64,000 nt of DNA from Sphingobium sp. D43FB (GTDB lineage: Bacteria; Pseudomonadota; Alphaproteobacteria; Sphingomonadales; Sphingomonadaceae): assembly GCF_002312805.1 (NCBI RefSeq), contig NZ_NMUA01000001.1, positions 1-64,000 of the forward strand, given 5' to 3'. The notes under the pieces were generated by a model. That model was not told the DNA's origin and made no database searches. It saw nothing but the letters and a program-made list of their open reading frames with translations. This document shows, in pieces, positions 53,494 through 62,740 of the stretch. The position numbers and the translations under genes were made by a program. Within the stretch, counting starts at the first letter, position 1. Every line of letters starts with the position of its first letter.

Positions 53494-56082
53494 ATGCAGC
53501 TTGTCATCGTTGAATCGCCGGCCAAGGCGAAGACTATCGAAAAATATCTGGGCGGGGATTTCCATGTGCTCGCCAGCTATGGCCATATTCGCGACCTGCC
53601 TGCCAAGGACGGGTCGGTGGACCCGGACGACGGCTTTGCGATGTCGTGGGAAAATTATGGCGACAAGGGCAAGCAGCTCAAGGCCATCAGCGATGCCGCC
53701 AAGAAGGCGACGCGCCTCATCCTCGCGACTGACCCTGATCGCGAAGGGGAAGCGATCAGCTGGCATGTGCAGGAAGTGCTGCGCGCCAAGAAGGCGCTGC
53801 CCGCGGTCGTGGACCGGGTCACGTTCAACGCGATCACCAAGACGGCAGTGCTGGACGCGATGGCCAAGCCGCGCGCGCTGGACGAGGATCTGATCGATGC
53901 CTATCGCGCACGCCGGGCGCTCGACTATCTGGTGGGCTTCACCCTGTCGCCCGTGCTGTGGCGCAAGCTGCCCGGTGCCAAGTCGGCGGGCCGGGTGCAA
54001 TCGGTCGCGCTGCGGCTGGTGGTCGAGCGCGAGCGCGAGATCGAATCCTTCAATCCGCAAGAATATTGGTCGGTCGTGGCCGAGATGGAGCAGGATGGCA
54101 CGGCCTTCACCGCGCGCCTCGTCCGGTGGAAGGGCGAGAAGATCGAGCGGCTGACGATCGGCAAGGAAGGCGACGCGATGGCCGCCAAGGCCGATGTCGA
54201 AGCCGGACGCTTCACCGTCGAACGGGTCGAGACCAAGCCGCTTACCCGCAACCCGCCGCCGCCTTTCACCACTTCGACGATTCAGCAGGAAGCGGCGCGC
54301 AAGCTCGGCTTCTCGGCCAGCCATACGATGCGGATCGCGCAGCAGCTCTACGAAGATGGCGCGATCACCTATATGCGAACCGATGGCGTGCAGATGGACG
54401 GCAGCGCCATTTCCGCCGCGCGCGCCGCGATCGCGCAGCGCTATGATGGCGGCTATGTGCCGGACAAGCCGCGCATCTACCAGACCAAGGCGAAGAATGC
54501 GCAGGAAGCGCATGAAGCCATCCGCCCGACCGATTTTTCGCGCGACAAGGTGGGCAGCGGCGACCATGCGCGCCTCTACGACCTGGTGTTTAAGCGCGCG
54601 CTGGCCAGCCAGATGGCGTCGGCACGGCTGGAACGCACCACCATCGACATGAACGACGCCACCGGCACGCATACGCTGCGCGCGACAGGCCAGGTGGTGA
54701 TCTTCCCCGGCTTCCTCGCTTTGTATGAGGAAGGCCGTGACGACAGCGATGACGAGGACGGCAAGCTGCTGCCTCGCATCGCGGAAGGCGATGCGCCTGC
54801 GAAGAAGAAGGTCATGGCGGACCAGCATTTCACCCAGCCTCCGCCACGCTATTCCGAAGCCAGCCTGGTCAAGCGGCTGGAGGAACTGGGGATCGGGCGT
54901 CCGTCCACCTATGCCTCGACGCTGCAGGTGCTCAAGGATCGCGACTATGTGCGGATCGAAAAGAACCGCTTTTTCGCCGAGGAAAGCGGGCGGCTGGTAA
55001 CGGCCTTTCTGGAGCGTTTCTTCGAACGCTATGTGTCTTATGACTTCACTGCGGGCCTTGAGGACGAGCTGGACGATATTTCCGGCGGCCGTGCCCAGTG
55101 GCAGGAAGTGCTCGAAGCCTTCTGGCGCGATTTCAAGCCCAAAACGGCCGAAATCATGGAGCAGAAGCCGTCGGACATTACCGCCGAGCTGGACAAGTTC
55201 TTGGAACCCATGCTGTTCCCGCCCAAGGCCGATGGCAGCAACCCGCGCGCCTGCCCGCTGTGCGCGGACGGGCAATTGTCGCTGCGCGGCGGCCGGTTCG
55301 GCGCGTTCATTGCCTGCTCCAACTATCCCGAATGTAAATTCACCCGCAAGTTCGGTCAGCCGGGCGGCAAGGATGGCGAAGATAGCGGGCCGGAGGTGCT
55401 GGGCCAGCATCCCGAAACCGGGCAGGATATCGTCAAGAAGGTCGGTCGCTTCGGCCCCTATATCGAGATGGGCGAGGGCAAGGAGGCCAAGCGCGGATCG
55501 ATCCCCAAGGATCTGCCCGATGGCGAATTGACGCTCGATTGGGGCATCAAACTGCTCAGCCTGCCGCGCGAAGTCGGTTTGCATCCCGAAACCGGGCTGC
55601 CGATCGTGGCGAATATCGGCCGCTTCGGTCCCTATCTGCTGCATGACGGCAAATATGGACGCCTGGCCAATACTGCCGAGATTTTCGAGGTCGGCATGAA
55701 CAGCGCGGTCGTGAAACTGGCGGAGGCCGCGACACGCGGGCCGCGCAGCGCCGGGCGCGAGCCTTTGAAGGTGTTGGGTGCGCATCCGCGCACGGAGCTG
55801 GAAATCAAGCTGATGGAAGGGCGCTATGGCGTCTATGTCACGGATGGCACGACCAATGCGACCCTGCCCAAGACGATGGACAAGGATGCGCTGACGCTGG
55901 AGGAGGCCGCGCAACTGATCGATGCCCGCGCGGCGGCGGCCCCGGCCAAGAAGGGCGCGAAGAAGAAAGCTCCGGCCAAGAAGGCAGCGCCCAAAAAGGA
56001 TGCGGCCAAGAAGGACGGGGCAGCGAAGAAGCCCTCTGCCAAGAAGGCACCGGCCAAGAAAAAGGCAGCGGCGGCCGAATAA
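53494..56082 (+). CDS. topA: DNA topoisomerase I
   Basis: 862 residues. TOPRIM domain with IVESPAKAKTIEKYLG at the N-terminus and LATDPDREGEAISWH (acidic metal site). The active tyrosine is in AITYMRTDGVQMD. A C-terminal zinc-type module (CPLCADGQLSLRGGRFGAFI then CSNYPEC) is followed by Topo_C repeats (GRFGPYIEMG, GRFGPYLLHD, GRYGVYVTDG). The tail is about 60 residues of Lys/Ala repeats (KKAPAKK units), DNA-binding and common in alphaproteobacterial TopA. It relaxes negative supercoils. Confidence 0.97.
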   Translation: MQLVIVESPAKAKTIEKYLGGDFHVLASYGHIRDLPAKDGSVDPDDGFAMSWENYGDKGKQLKAISDAAKKATRLILATDPDREGEAISWHVQEVLRAKKALPAVVDRVTFNAITKTAVLDAMAKPRALDEDLIDAYRARRALDYLVGFTLSPVLWRKLPGAKSAGRVQSVALRLVVEREREIESFNPQEYWSVVAEMEQDGTAFTARLVRWKGEKIERLTIGKEGDAMAAKADVEAGRFTVERVETKPLTRNPPPPFTTSTIQQEAARKLGFSASHTMRIAQQLYEDGAITYMRTDGVQMDGSAISAARAAIAQRYDGGYVPDKPRIYQTKAKNAQEAHEAIRPTDFSRDKVGSGDHARLYDLVFKRALASQMASARLERTTIDMNDATGTHTLRATGQVVIFPGFLALYEEGRDDSDDEDGKLLPRIAEGDAPAKKKVMADQHFTQPPPRYSEASLVKRLEELGIGRPSTYASTLQVLKDRDYVRIEKNRFFAEESGRLVTAFLERFFERYVSYDFTAGLEDELDDISGGRAQWQEVLEAFWRDFKPKTAEIMEQKPSDITAELDKFLEPMLFPPKADGSNPRACPLCADGQLSLRGGRFGAFIACSNYPECKFTRKFGQPGGKDGEDSGPEVLGQHPETGQDIVKKVGRFGPYIEMGEGKEAKRGSIPKDLPDGELTLDWGIKLLSLPREVGLHPETGLPIVANIGRFGPYLLHDGKYGRLANTAEIFEVGMNSAVVKLAEAATRGPRSAGREPLKVLGAHPRTELEIKLMEGRYGVYVTDGTTNATLPKTMDKDALTLEEAAQLIDARAAAAPAKKGAKKKAPAKKAAPKKDAAKKDGAAKKPSAKKAPAKKKAAAAE

Positions 56083-56092
56083 GCGCGCACCG

Positions 56093-56809
56093 TCAGGCGG
56101 CGAGGCGCACCTGGTTGCGCCCGCCGGTCTTGGCGGCATACATGGCCATGTCCGCGCGATGGAGGCTGACCTCGATCGGCACCGCCGGATCGCCCGCGCT
56201 CAGGCCAATGCTGGCGGTGGCGCGCACGATGCGGCCCGATGGCGCACGCACGCGGAGCGATTGGATCGAGGCGCGGACATGTTCCGCGCGCCGTACCGCC
56301 TGGGCGCTGTCACACCCGGTCAGGCAAATGGCGAATTCCTCGCCGCCCAATCGGCCGCAGATCGCGTCAGGGTGCAGCGATTCGCGGATCGCCTGGCCAA
56401 CCGCCTGCAGCACCGCGTCACCGGCCTGATGGCCATGACCGTCGTTGAACTGTTTGAAATGGTCGATGTCGATCAACAGATACCAATTGCCCGGCCGACC
56501 ATGGGCGACGCTCGCCCGATCGAAAAAGGCATTGCGCGTCAGCAACCCGGTCAGCCCATCAATCTGCGCCAGGCGGGCCAGCTCGGCGACGCGCTGCTCC
56601 AATTGTTCGCGCAGATGCCGGTTCTCCTCCGCCTGACGGGTCAGGAGCAGGCAGACCGGCGTCGACAGGCTGCTGGCACAGAATATGCCGACGAAGAAAT
56701 AGCGCGCCGGAATGAACATGCCGGGGATCGCCGAGACCAACGCCATGATGACCACTGTGCCGACGATCGAGATGATGACGCAGCAGGCGATTTTCCGTTT
56801 CGGACCCAT
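56093..56809 (-). CDS. membrane GGDEF (GGEEF) diguanylate cyclase
   Basis: 238 residues. Two N-terminal TM helices (about 8-30 and 37-57) with almost no periplasmic loop, a short coiled coil (QAEENRHLREQLEQRVAELA), then the GGDEF domain with DGLTGLLTRNAF, DIDHFKQFNDGHGHQAGD and the active loop GRLGGEEFAICL. The RxxD product-inhibition site is not seen. It probably makes c-di-GMP. Convergent with topA, 10 bp apart. Confidence 0.92.
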   Translation of the reverse strand: MGPKRKIACCVIISIVGTVVIMALVSAIPGMFIPARYFFVGIFCASSLSTPVCLLLTRQAEENRHLREQLEQRVAELARLAQIDGLTGLLTRNAFFDRASVAHGRPGNWYLLIDIDHFKQFNDGHGHQAGDAVLQAVGQAIRESLHPDAICGRLGGEEFAICLTGCDSAQAVRRAEHVRASIQSLRVRAPSGRIVRATASIGLSAGDPAVPIEVSLHRADMAMYAAKTGGRNQVRLAA

Positions 56810-56866
56810 GAGACGGGTGCGTAACGACAGAAGGTAAATAAGCTATTTCCGGTAAGGGAAGGACTA

Positions 56867-57823
56867 TTATTCCACCCAGTCGAGGCCGATGTCGCGATAG
56901 ATGCCGCGATCATTTTCCCAGTCTTCCTTAACCTTCACATGCAGATACAGGTGGACCTTGACCCCCAGCAACGCGGCGAGTTCCTCGCGCGCCTTCGACC
57001 CGATTTCCTTCAGGCGCTGGCCACCTTTGCCCAGCACGATCGCGCGCTGCGTCGGGCGGCCGACCAGGATCTGCTGGTGGATTTCGACCGATCCGTCCGG
57101 CCGTTCCTTATATTGCTCGGTATCGACGGCGGTGGCGTAGGGCAGTTCGGCGTGCAACTGGTGATACAGCTGCTCGCGCGTGATTTCCGCCGCCAGCATC
57201 CGGTCGGTGGCGTCCGACACCTGGTCCTCCGGGAAATGCCATGGCCCTTCGGGCATGGCAGCGGCGAAGGCGGCCTTGAGTTCGGGCAGGCCGTCGCCGG
57301 TCGCGGCCGACACGAAGAAGATTTCATCGAAGCCCAGCGTCTCGTTCAGCTTCTCGGTATGGACGAGCAGCTTTTCCTTGATGGCGATATCCACCTTGTT
57401 GAGGATCAGCCACTTGCGTTCGCTGCGATGCTTGAGCGATTCGATGATCGGCTCCAGCTTGGGGCCCCGCCCGGCCTTGCCATCCACCACCATCGCGATC
57501 AGGTCCGCGCCCTGCGCGCCACCCCAGGCCGCCTGCACCATCGCGCGGTCAAGCCGACGCTTGGGCGCGAAGATGCCGGGCGTGTCGACCAGCACGATCT
57601 GCGCATTGCCCTCGATCGCGACGCCCATGACGCGGGTGCGGGTGGTCTGCGCCTTGGGACTGGTGATCGCCACCTTCTGCCCCACCAGCGCATTGACCAG
57701 CGTGGACTTGCCCGCATTGGGCGCACCGACAACGGCGATGACGCCGCAGCGCTGATTGGTTTCTGAAACTTCCAAGCCGTCCAAAATATACTCCGTTCGC
57801 CCTGCGTCCAACGGCGCAGTCAT
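56867..57823 (-). CDS. era: GTPase Era
   Basis: 318 residues from the ATG at 57823; an earlier in-frame ATG (57838) lies in the repeat element and no Shine-Dalgarno stands out for either. G1 GAPNAGKST, switch region SPKAQTTRTRVMG, G3 VDTPGIF, G4 NKVDIA, and the C-terminal KH domain with VLGKGGQRLKEIGSKARE. Era binds the 3' end of 16S rRNA during 30S assembly. It follows rnc with a REPIN-like element between. Confidence 0.96.
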   Translation of the reverse strand: MTAPLDAGRTEYILDGLEVSETNQRCGVIAVVGAPNAGKSTLVNALVGQKVAITSPKAQTTRTRVMGVAIEGNAQIVLVDTPGIFAPKRRLDRAMVQAAWGGAQGADLIAMVVDGKAGRGPKLEPIIESLKHRSERKWLILNKVDIAIKEKLLVHTEKLNETLGFDEIFFVSAATGDGLPELKAAFAAAMPEGPWHFPEDQVSDATDRMLAAEITREQLYHQLHAELPYATAVDTEQYKERPDGSVEIHQQILVGRPTQRAIVLGKGGQRLKEIGSKAREELAALLGVKVHLYLHVKVKEDWENDRGIYRDIGLDWVE

Positions 57824-57833
57824 GATTGTTGTC

Positions 57834-57905
57834 GTCATGCCAGCGAAAGCTGGCATCTCACTGCCCCTATCGAGAAAGCGAGATCCCAGCATTCGCTGGG
57901 ATGAC
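57834..57905. repeat. family-B two-armed REPIN-like element between rnc and era
   Basis: The left arm 57834-57860 (GTCATGCCAGCGAAAGCTGG...) is of the GIY-YIG-flanking type (one mismatch). The right arm 57880-57905 (GAGATCCCAGCATTCGCTGG...) is identical to the right arm at 41479-41504. The two arms thus have different stem bases (GCCAGC versus CCCAGC), a hybrid of both subtypes. Confidence 0.9.
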
Positions 57906-57945
57906 GGAAGATGCTTATTGTAGCGGGGTCTGATGCGCGAGGAAA

Positions 57946-58623
57946 CTACCCCGCCAACTTCTCCAGCAGCGCCGCCGCTGCCGCGGTTTCCGCTTCCTGC
58001 TTCGACCCGCCGGTGGCGCTTGCCTCGCCCGCGCCCTTGATGCTGACGGTCACGGTGAAGCGCAGCGCGTGGTGCGGGCCGGAGCGGTCCATCATCACAT
58101 ATTCGGGCGGCTTGCGCTTGTTGGCGGCGGCCCATTCCTGGAGTGCGGACTTGGGATGGCGCGGCGCGGCGGTCTGGGTATCGACCCGGTCGGCCCACAG
58201 CCGGCGGACCAGCGTGCGCGCTTCCTCCAGCCCGCCCTCCAGATAGAGCGCGCCGATCAGCGCTTCCATCACGTCGCCCAGCACATTGTCGCTATTGGCC
58301 GCGCCATCGTCGCGCGCCTGCTTGCCCAGCACCAGATGCGTCGGTACGCCCGCCGCGCGCGCCACCTCGGCGCAGGTTTCGCCCGACACCAAAGCGTTGA
58401 ACCGGCGCGACAGCTTGCCTTCAGGCTCACCGGCAAAGCGTTCATACACCCATTCGGACACCAGCAGGCCCAGCACCCGGTCGCCCAGAAATTCCAGCCG
58501 TTCATAATTGTCCGGCTTGGCGCTGCCATGGGTCAGTGCCTGGTGGAAGGGTGCGGGATCGCGCGGCGCGCGGCCGATCAGCGCCTTTAGCCAGCCCGTC
58601 GTATCAGGCCCATGGACGCTCAA
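57946..58623 (-). CDS. rnc: ribonuclease III
   Basis: 225 residues from a TTG at 58623. I prefer this over the ATG at 58689 because it follows the lepB stop by two bases, has GGAAGG 9 bases upstream, and gives the family length. Catalytic block NYERLEFLGDRVLGLLVSE, second acidic site DVMEALIGALYLEGG, and a C-terminal dsRNA-binding domain (SALQEWAAANKRKPPEYVMM ... GGSKQEAETAAAAALLEKL). It processes rRNA and other double-stranded RNA; lepB-rnc-era is the classical order. Confidence 0.95.
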   Translation of the reverse strand: MSVHGPDTTGWLKALIGRAPRDPAPFHQALTHGSAKPDNYERLEFLGDRVLGLLVSEWVYERFAGEPEGKLSRRFNALVSGETCAEVARAAGVPTHLVLGKQARDDGAANSDNVLGDVMEALIGALYLEGGLEEARTLVRRLWADRVDTQTAAPRHPKSALQEWAAANKRKPPEYVMMDRSGPHHALRFTVTVSIKGAGEASATGGSKQEAETAAAAALLEKLAG

Positions 58624-58625
58624 TT

Positions 58626-59486
58626 TCAAAAGCCTTCCCCGATGCGGCTCCAGCGCGCGGCGGAAATCCAGGTCCAGGGCAGCAGCCAATTAGCGCTGCC
58701 GTCGGTGGAGAAGATGGAGAACACTGCTTTGCCGACGAGATTTTCTTCCGGGACTAGGCCGACGGCACCTCCATCGACGGCTTCAAAACGGCTGTCAGCG
58801 CTGCGGTCCCTATTGTCGCCCATGACAAACAAACGACCTTCTGGTACAAGAATTGTGTCAATATCATCTTTGGCTGGGTCATACTCCAGGTCGAGAACAT
58901 TATAGTTCTTCGCCGGAACTATGATCTCTTTTTGCTGCTTGTCTCGCACTTCTGGAAGAGTTTCACGGAACTGCGGATAACGGCACTGCTTGCCGCCGCC
59001 CGCCGCCGGTTCCTCGAAATCGGGTCGATAGCAGGGCGAGATCGCGCCTTCCTTGGCAGCGGCGGCGATCATGTTCGGCGTCACCGGAATGACGAGGTCG
59101 GCGACCTTCTGCTTGGGCACTGCCGCGCCGTTGAGATAGACCGTGCCGCCACGCACCGCGATCATGTCACCGGGCAGGCCGATGACGCGCTTGATATAAT
59201 CGTTCTTCTGCGTCGGGGGTGCCTTGAACACCACCACGTCGCCGCGTTCGGGCGTGGAGGCGAAGATGCGGCCGGGGATCAGCGGGACGCTGAACGGCAG
59301 CGAATAGCGCGAATAGCCATAGGGCCATTTTGCTACCAGCAAATAGTCGCCGATCAGCAGGCGGGGCTGCATCGATTCCGATGGAATGTTGAACGGCGAA
59401 ATGATGAAGCTGCGCAGGATGAAGACGAACAGGCCCAGCCTGGCGAGGAACCATAGGAAGTCCCGCGTTTCCGATTTTGCAGTCAT
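58626..59486 (-). CDS. lepB: signal peptidase I
   Basis: 286 residues from the ATG at 59486. One TM helix (FLWFLARLGLFVFILRSFII), then the catalytic Ser in NIPSESMQPRLLIGDYLLV, the catalytic Lys in KNDYIKRVIGLPGD, and the C-terminal block FVMGDNRDRSADSR. A Cys pair (CYRP ... KQCRYP) lies in the periplasmic insert. It cleaves Sec and Tat signal peptides. First gene of lepB-rnc-era. Confidence 0.97.
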   Translation of the reverse strand: MTAKSETRDFLWFLARLGLFVFILRSFIISPFNIPSESMQPRLLIGDYLLVAKWPYGYSRYSLPFSVPLIPGRIFASTPERGDVVVFKAPPTQKNDYIKRVIGLPGDMIAVRGGTVYLNGAAVPKQKVADLVIPVTPNMIAAAAKEGAISPCYRPDFEEPAAGGGKQCRYPQFRETLPEVRDKQQKEIIVPAKNYNVLDLEYDPAKDDIDTILVPEGRLFVMGDNRDRSADSRFEAVDGGAVGLVPEENLVGKAVFSIFSTDGSANWLLPWTWISAARWSRIGEGF

Positions 59487-59663
59487 GGGTGGTCGTCTTG
59501 TCCCTTGGATGCGCCGACAACGCGGCCGTGGCGGCTTGTGAAGCCTGGCGTCGGGGACGTCAAGCATGTCCTTGACCATGCAAAGCGCGCAAAAATTGGG
59601 TAAGGACAGGAAGAATCGACCGGTGCAGCGTCGATCTCGACCAACGTCATAGGGGACCATCGC

Positions 59664-61169
59664 ATGCCCAGCACTGCACTGGCGGCCATCGCCGCACTGC
59701 CTATCGCCGATCTCAAGTCCATTTTCACGACCGATCCCGACCGCCTGTCCAAACTGGTCCTGTCGCAGGGACCGATCCGGTTCGACTGGTCCAAGACCCA
59801 TCTGACCGACGAACTGATCGCGCACTATCTCGACCTGGCCCAGGATCAGGGCTTCGCCGCGCGCCGCGATGCGCTGTTCGCGGGTGAGGCGGTGAACAAT
59901 ACCGAAGGCCGCGCGGCCGAACATACCGCCGAGCGGGGCGAGGGCAAGGCCGACAGCGTGGCGCAGGCCAAGGCGCTGCACAACCGCATGCGCGCGCTGA
60001 TCGACGCGATCGAGGCGGGCGCGCTGGGCGAGATCCGCCACATATTGCATATCGGCATCGGCGGGTCGGCGCTCGGCCCCAAGCTGATCGTCGACGCGCT
60101 CGATGGTGATGGCGTGCGTTATGATGTGGGGATCGTCTCCAACGTCGATGGCACAGCGCTGGAGCGGGCGATCGAGGGCTTCGACCCGCACACTACGCTG
60201 ATCGCGATCGCCTCCAAGACCTTCACGACCAGCGAAACCCTGCTGAACGCGGCGAGCGCGATCAACTGGATGGTCGAAGGCGGGGTGGAAGACCCCTATG
60301 GCCGCGTGATCGCGCTGACCGCCGCGCCCGACAAGGCGATCGAATGGGGCGTCGATGAAACCCGCATCCTGCCCTTCGCCGAATCAGTGGGCGGGCGTTA
60401 TTCGCTCTGGTCCTCGATCGGCTTTCCCGCCGCGCTGGCGCTGGGCTGGGATGCGTTCGAAAGCCTGCTGGAGGGCGCGGCCGAGATGGACCGCCATTTC
60501 CGCCTGTCCGCTCCAAATGAAAATATCCCGCTGATCGCCGCCTTCGTCGATCAATATTATAGCCGCGTGATGCACTGCCAGACCCGCGCCTTGTTCGCTT
60601 ATGACGAACGGCTGGCGCTCTTGCCGTCCTACCTCCAGCAGCTAGAGATGGAGAGCAACGGCAAGGCGGTGCAGCTCGACGGATCGCCGGTGGACGGCCC
60701 CACCGCTGCTATTACCTGGGGCGGCGTCGGCACCGATGCGCAGCATGCGGTGTTCCAATTACTGCACCAGGGGACGATCCTCTCGCCGGTCGAATTCATC
60801 GCCTCGATCGAGCCGGGCCATGCGCTCGACCCGGCGCATCATCGCGCGTTGCTGGTCAACTGTTTCGCGCAGGGCGCAGCGTTGATGCGCGGCAAGGATA
60901 ATGACGCCGACCCGGCCCGCGCCTATCCCGGCAACCGGCCATCGACCACGATCCTGCTCCAAGACGTCACGCCCCATGCGCTGGGCGCGCTGATCGCCTT
61001 CTACGAGCATCGTACCTTCGCCAATGCGGTGCTGATGGGCATCAACCCGTTCGACCAGTTCGGCGTCGAACTGGGCAAGGAAATCGCCAAGTCGATCGAG
61101 GCGGACGGTGCCAAGGGGTTCGACCCTTCGACCATGGCGCTGATCGAACTGGCGCTGGGCGGCGACTAG
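59664..61169 (+). CDS. pgi: glucose-6-phosphate isomerase
   Basis: 501 residues. PGI blocks: HIGIGGSALGPKL, SKTFTTSETLLNA, VGGRYSLWSSIG (signature 1), QQLEMESNGK (catalytic Glu), and NPFDQFGVELGKEIAKSIEA (signature 2, catalytic Lys). It interconverts glucose-6-P and fructose-6-P. Divergent from lepB across 177 bp in which I see no clear site. Confidence 0.97.
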   Translation: MPSTALAAIAALPIADLKSIFTTDPDRLSKLVLSQGPIRFDWSKTHLTDELIAHYLDLAQDQGFAARRDALFAGEAVNNTEGRAAEHTAERGEGKADSVAQAKALHNRMRALIDAIEAGALGEIRHILHIGIGGSALGPKLIVDALDGDGVRYDVGIVSNVDGTALERAIEGFDPHTTLIAIASKTFTTSETLLNAASAINWMVEGGVEDPYGRVIALTAAPDKAIEWGVDETRILPFAESVGGRYSLWSSIGFPAALALGWDAFESLLEGAAEMDRHFRLSAPNENIPLIAAFVDQYYSRVMHCQTRALFAYDERLALLPSYLQQLEMESNGKAVQLDGSPVDGPTAAITWGGVGTDAQHAVFQLLHQGTILSPVEFIASIEPGHALDPAHHRALLVNCFAQGAALMRGKDNDADPARAYPGNRPSTTILLQDVTPHALGALIAFYEHRTFANAVLMGINPFDQFGVELGKEIAKSIEADGAKGFDPSTMALIELALGGD

Positions 61170-61179
61170 ATAAATAGAT

Positions 61180-61253
61180 CCGTTCGTTTCGAGCGAAGTC
61201 GAGAAACGCTGACGCAACGCTTCTCGCTTCTCGACTTCGCTCGAAGCGAACGG
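61180..61253. repeat. family-A palindromic repeat between pgi and gor
   Basis: Left arm 61180-61205 (CCGTTCGTTTCGAGCGAAGT...) and right arm 61228-61253 (TTCTCGACTTCGCTCGAAGC...) are perfect reverse complements over 26 bases. The closest relative in the window is at 12452. Confidence 0.92.
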
Positions 61254-61340
61254 CATTGGTTTGCTCAAAATAAGCAAGATTCCCGTTTGTAACTCAGGTG
61301 CCCACCCGCCATATCCCCCGCAACCAAGCGGAGGCCAGGC

Positions 61341-62687
61341 ATGAGCGACTATGATTTCGACCTTTTCGTCATCGGTGCAGGATCGGGCGGCGTGCGCGCC
61401 TCCCGCGTTGCAGCGGGGCATGGCGCGAAGGTCGCGGTGGCCGAAGAGTTTCGCGTCGGCGGCACCTGCGTCATTCGCGGCTGCGTGCCCAAGAAGCTGC
61501 TCATTTATGGCGCGCATTTCGCCGAAGATTTGAAGGACGCGCGCCGTTTCGGCTGGAACGTGCCCGATTGCGGGTTCGAATGGGCGACGCTGCGCGACAA
61601 TGTGCTGGGCGAGGTCGACCGGCTCGAAGGCCTCTATAAGAATACGCTGAGCAGCCATAAGGTCGAGATGATCCCCGAACGCGCGACCGTGACCGGTCCG
61701 CATAGCGTCAAGCTCGCCAGCGGCCGCGAAGTCACGGCGAAATATATCCTCGTCGCGACCGGCGCCTGGCCGATCCTGCCGGATATCGAAGGCGCGGAGC
61801 ATGGCATTACCTCCAACGAGGTGTTCCATCTCGACCAATGCCCCAAGCGCATCGTCATCGTCGGCGGCGGCTATATCGCCAATGAATTTGCCGGCATCTT
61901 CCATCAGTTCGGCAGCCATGTGACCATCGTCAACCGGTCCGGCACGCTGCTGCGCGGCTATGACGAACAGATTCGCGATCGGCTGCTTCAAATTTCCATG
62001 ACCAAGGGGATTAATTTCCGCTTCAATGCGCAGATGGAGAAGATCGAGAAGAATGACGACGGCACGCTCTGCGTCCGCTTCAAGGATGGTGATCCGGTCG
62101 CCGCCGATGTCGTGCTGTTCGCCACCGGGCGCAGGCCGCATACCGAAGGGCTGGGGCTGGACAGTGCGGGCGTCGATCTGGCCGATAATGGCGCGATCAA
62201 GGTCGACGACTATAGCCGCTCCAGTTGTGACAGCATCTATGCGGTGGGCGATGTGACCGACCGGCTGCAACTGACCCCGGTTGCGATCCGTGAGGGCCAT
62301 GCCTTTGCCGACACGGTGTTCGGCGACAATCCGCGCACGGTGGATTATGACTGCGTGCCCTCGGCCGTGTTCAGCCATCCACCCTTGGCGGGCGTTGGCC
62401 TCACCGAAGCGCAGGCCAAGAACAAGCTCGGCACGGTGCGGGTCTACACGTCCGACTTCCGGCCGATGAAATATGTGCTTGCAGGCCGTGAGGAGCGGGC
62501 GCTCTACAAGATGATCGTGGACGCCACGACGAACAAGGTGGTCGGGCTGCACATGATCGGTCCCGACGCGCCGGAAATATTGCAGGCGGCAGCCGTTGCA
62601 GTGAAAGCCGGCCTCACCAAGCAGGATTTCGACGACACCGTCGCTCTGCACCCCAGCATGGCCGAAGAATTGGTGTTGCTGAAATAG
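61341..62687 (+). CDS. gor: glutathione-disulfide reductase
   Basis: 448 residues. FAD loop FVIGAGSGGVRASRVAAGHG, redox disulfide GGTCVIRGCVPKK (CxxxxC), NADPH loop VGGGYIANEFAG, DVTDRLQLTPVAIREG and the C-terminal VALHPSMAEELVLL (catalytic His). It keeps glutathione reduced. It could in principle be another class I flavin disulfide reductase, but CVIRGCVPKK is the Gor form. Confidence 0.95.
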   Translation: MSDYDFDLFVIGAGSGGVRASRVAAGHGAKVAVAEEFRVGGTCVIRGCVPKKLLIYGAHFAEDLKDARRFGWNVPDCGFEWATLRDNVLGEVDRLEGLYKNTLSSHKVEMIPERATVTGPHSVKLASGREVTAKYILVATGAWPILPDIEGAEHGITSNEVFHLDQCPKRIVIVGGGYIANEFAGIFHQFGSHVTIVNRSGTLLRGYDEQIRDRLLQISMTKGINFRFNAQMEKIEKNDDGTLCVRFKDGDPVAADVVLFATGRRPHTEGLGLDSAGVDLADNGAIKVDDYSRSSCDSIYAVGDVTDRLQLTPVAIREGHAFADTVFGDNPRTVDYDCVPSAVFSHPPLAGVGLTEAQAKNKLGTVRVYTSDFRPMKYVLAGREERALYKMIVDATTNKVVGLHMIGPDAPEILQAAAVAVKAGLTKQDFDDTVALHPSMAEELVLLK

Positions 62688-62703
62688 ACATGAAAAGCCC
62701 GTC

Positions 62704-62733
62704 AATGCCTCTCCCCGCGAAGGGAGAGGCATT
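62704..62733. terminator. intergenic hairpin between convergent gor and the E2 gene (possible terminator)
   Basis: Perfect 12-bp stem AATGCCTCTCCC / GGGAGAGGCATT with a 6-base loop CGCGAA. No T run follows on either strand, so it may be a repeat-derived hairpin rather than an intrinsic terminator. Confidence 0.4.
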
Positions 62734-62740
62734 CGCGCGA

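Noticed and set aside
53413..56139. 908-residue antisense open frame over topA
   Set aside because: It is a GC-bias shadow of topA, with His/Arg/Gly-rich composition and no domain; topA is certain.
60759..62732. 657-residue antisense frame over gor and the end of pgi
   Set aside because: It crosses a repeat element and two well-identified genes on the other strand; composition is that of a shadow frame.
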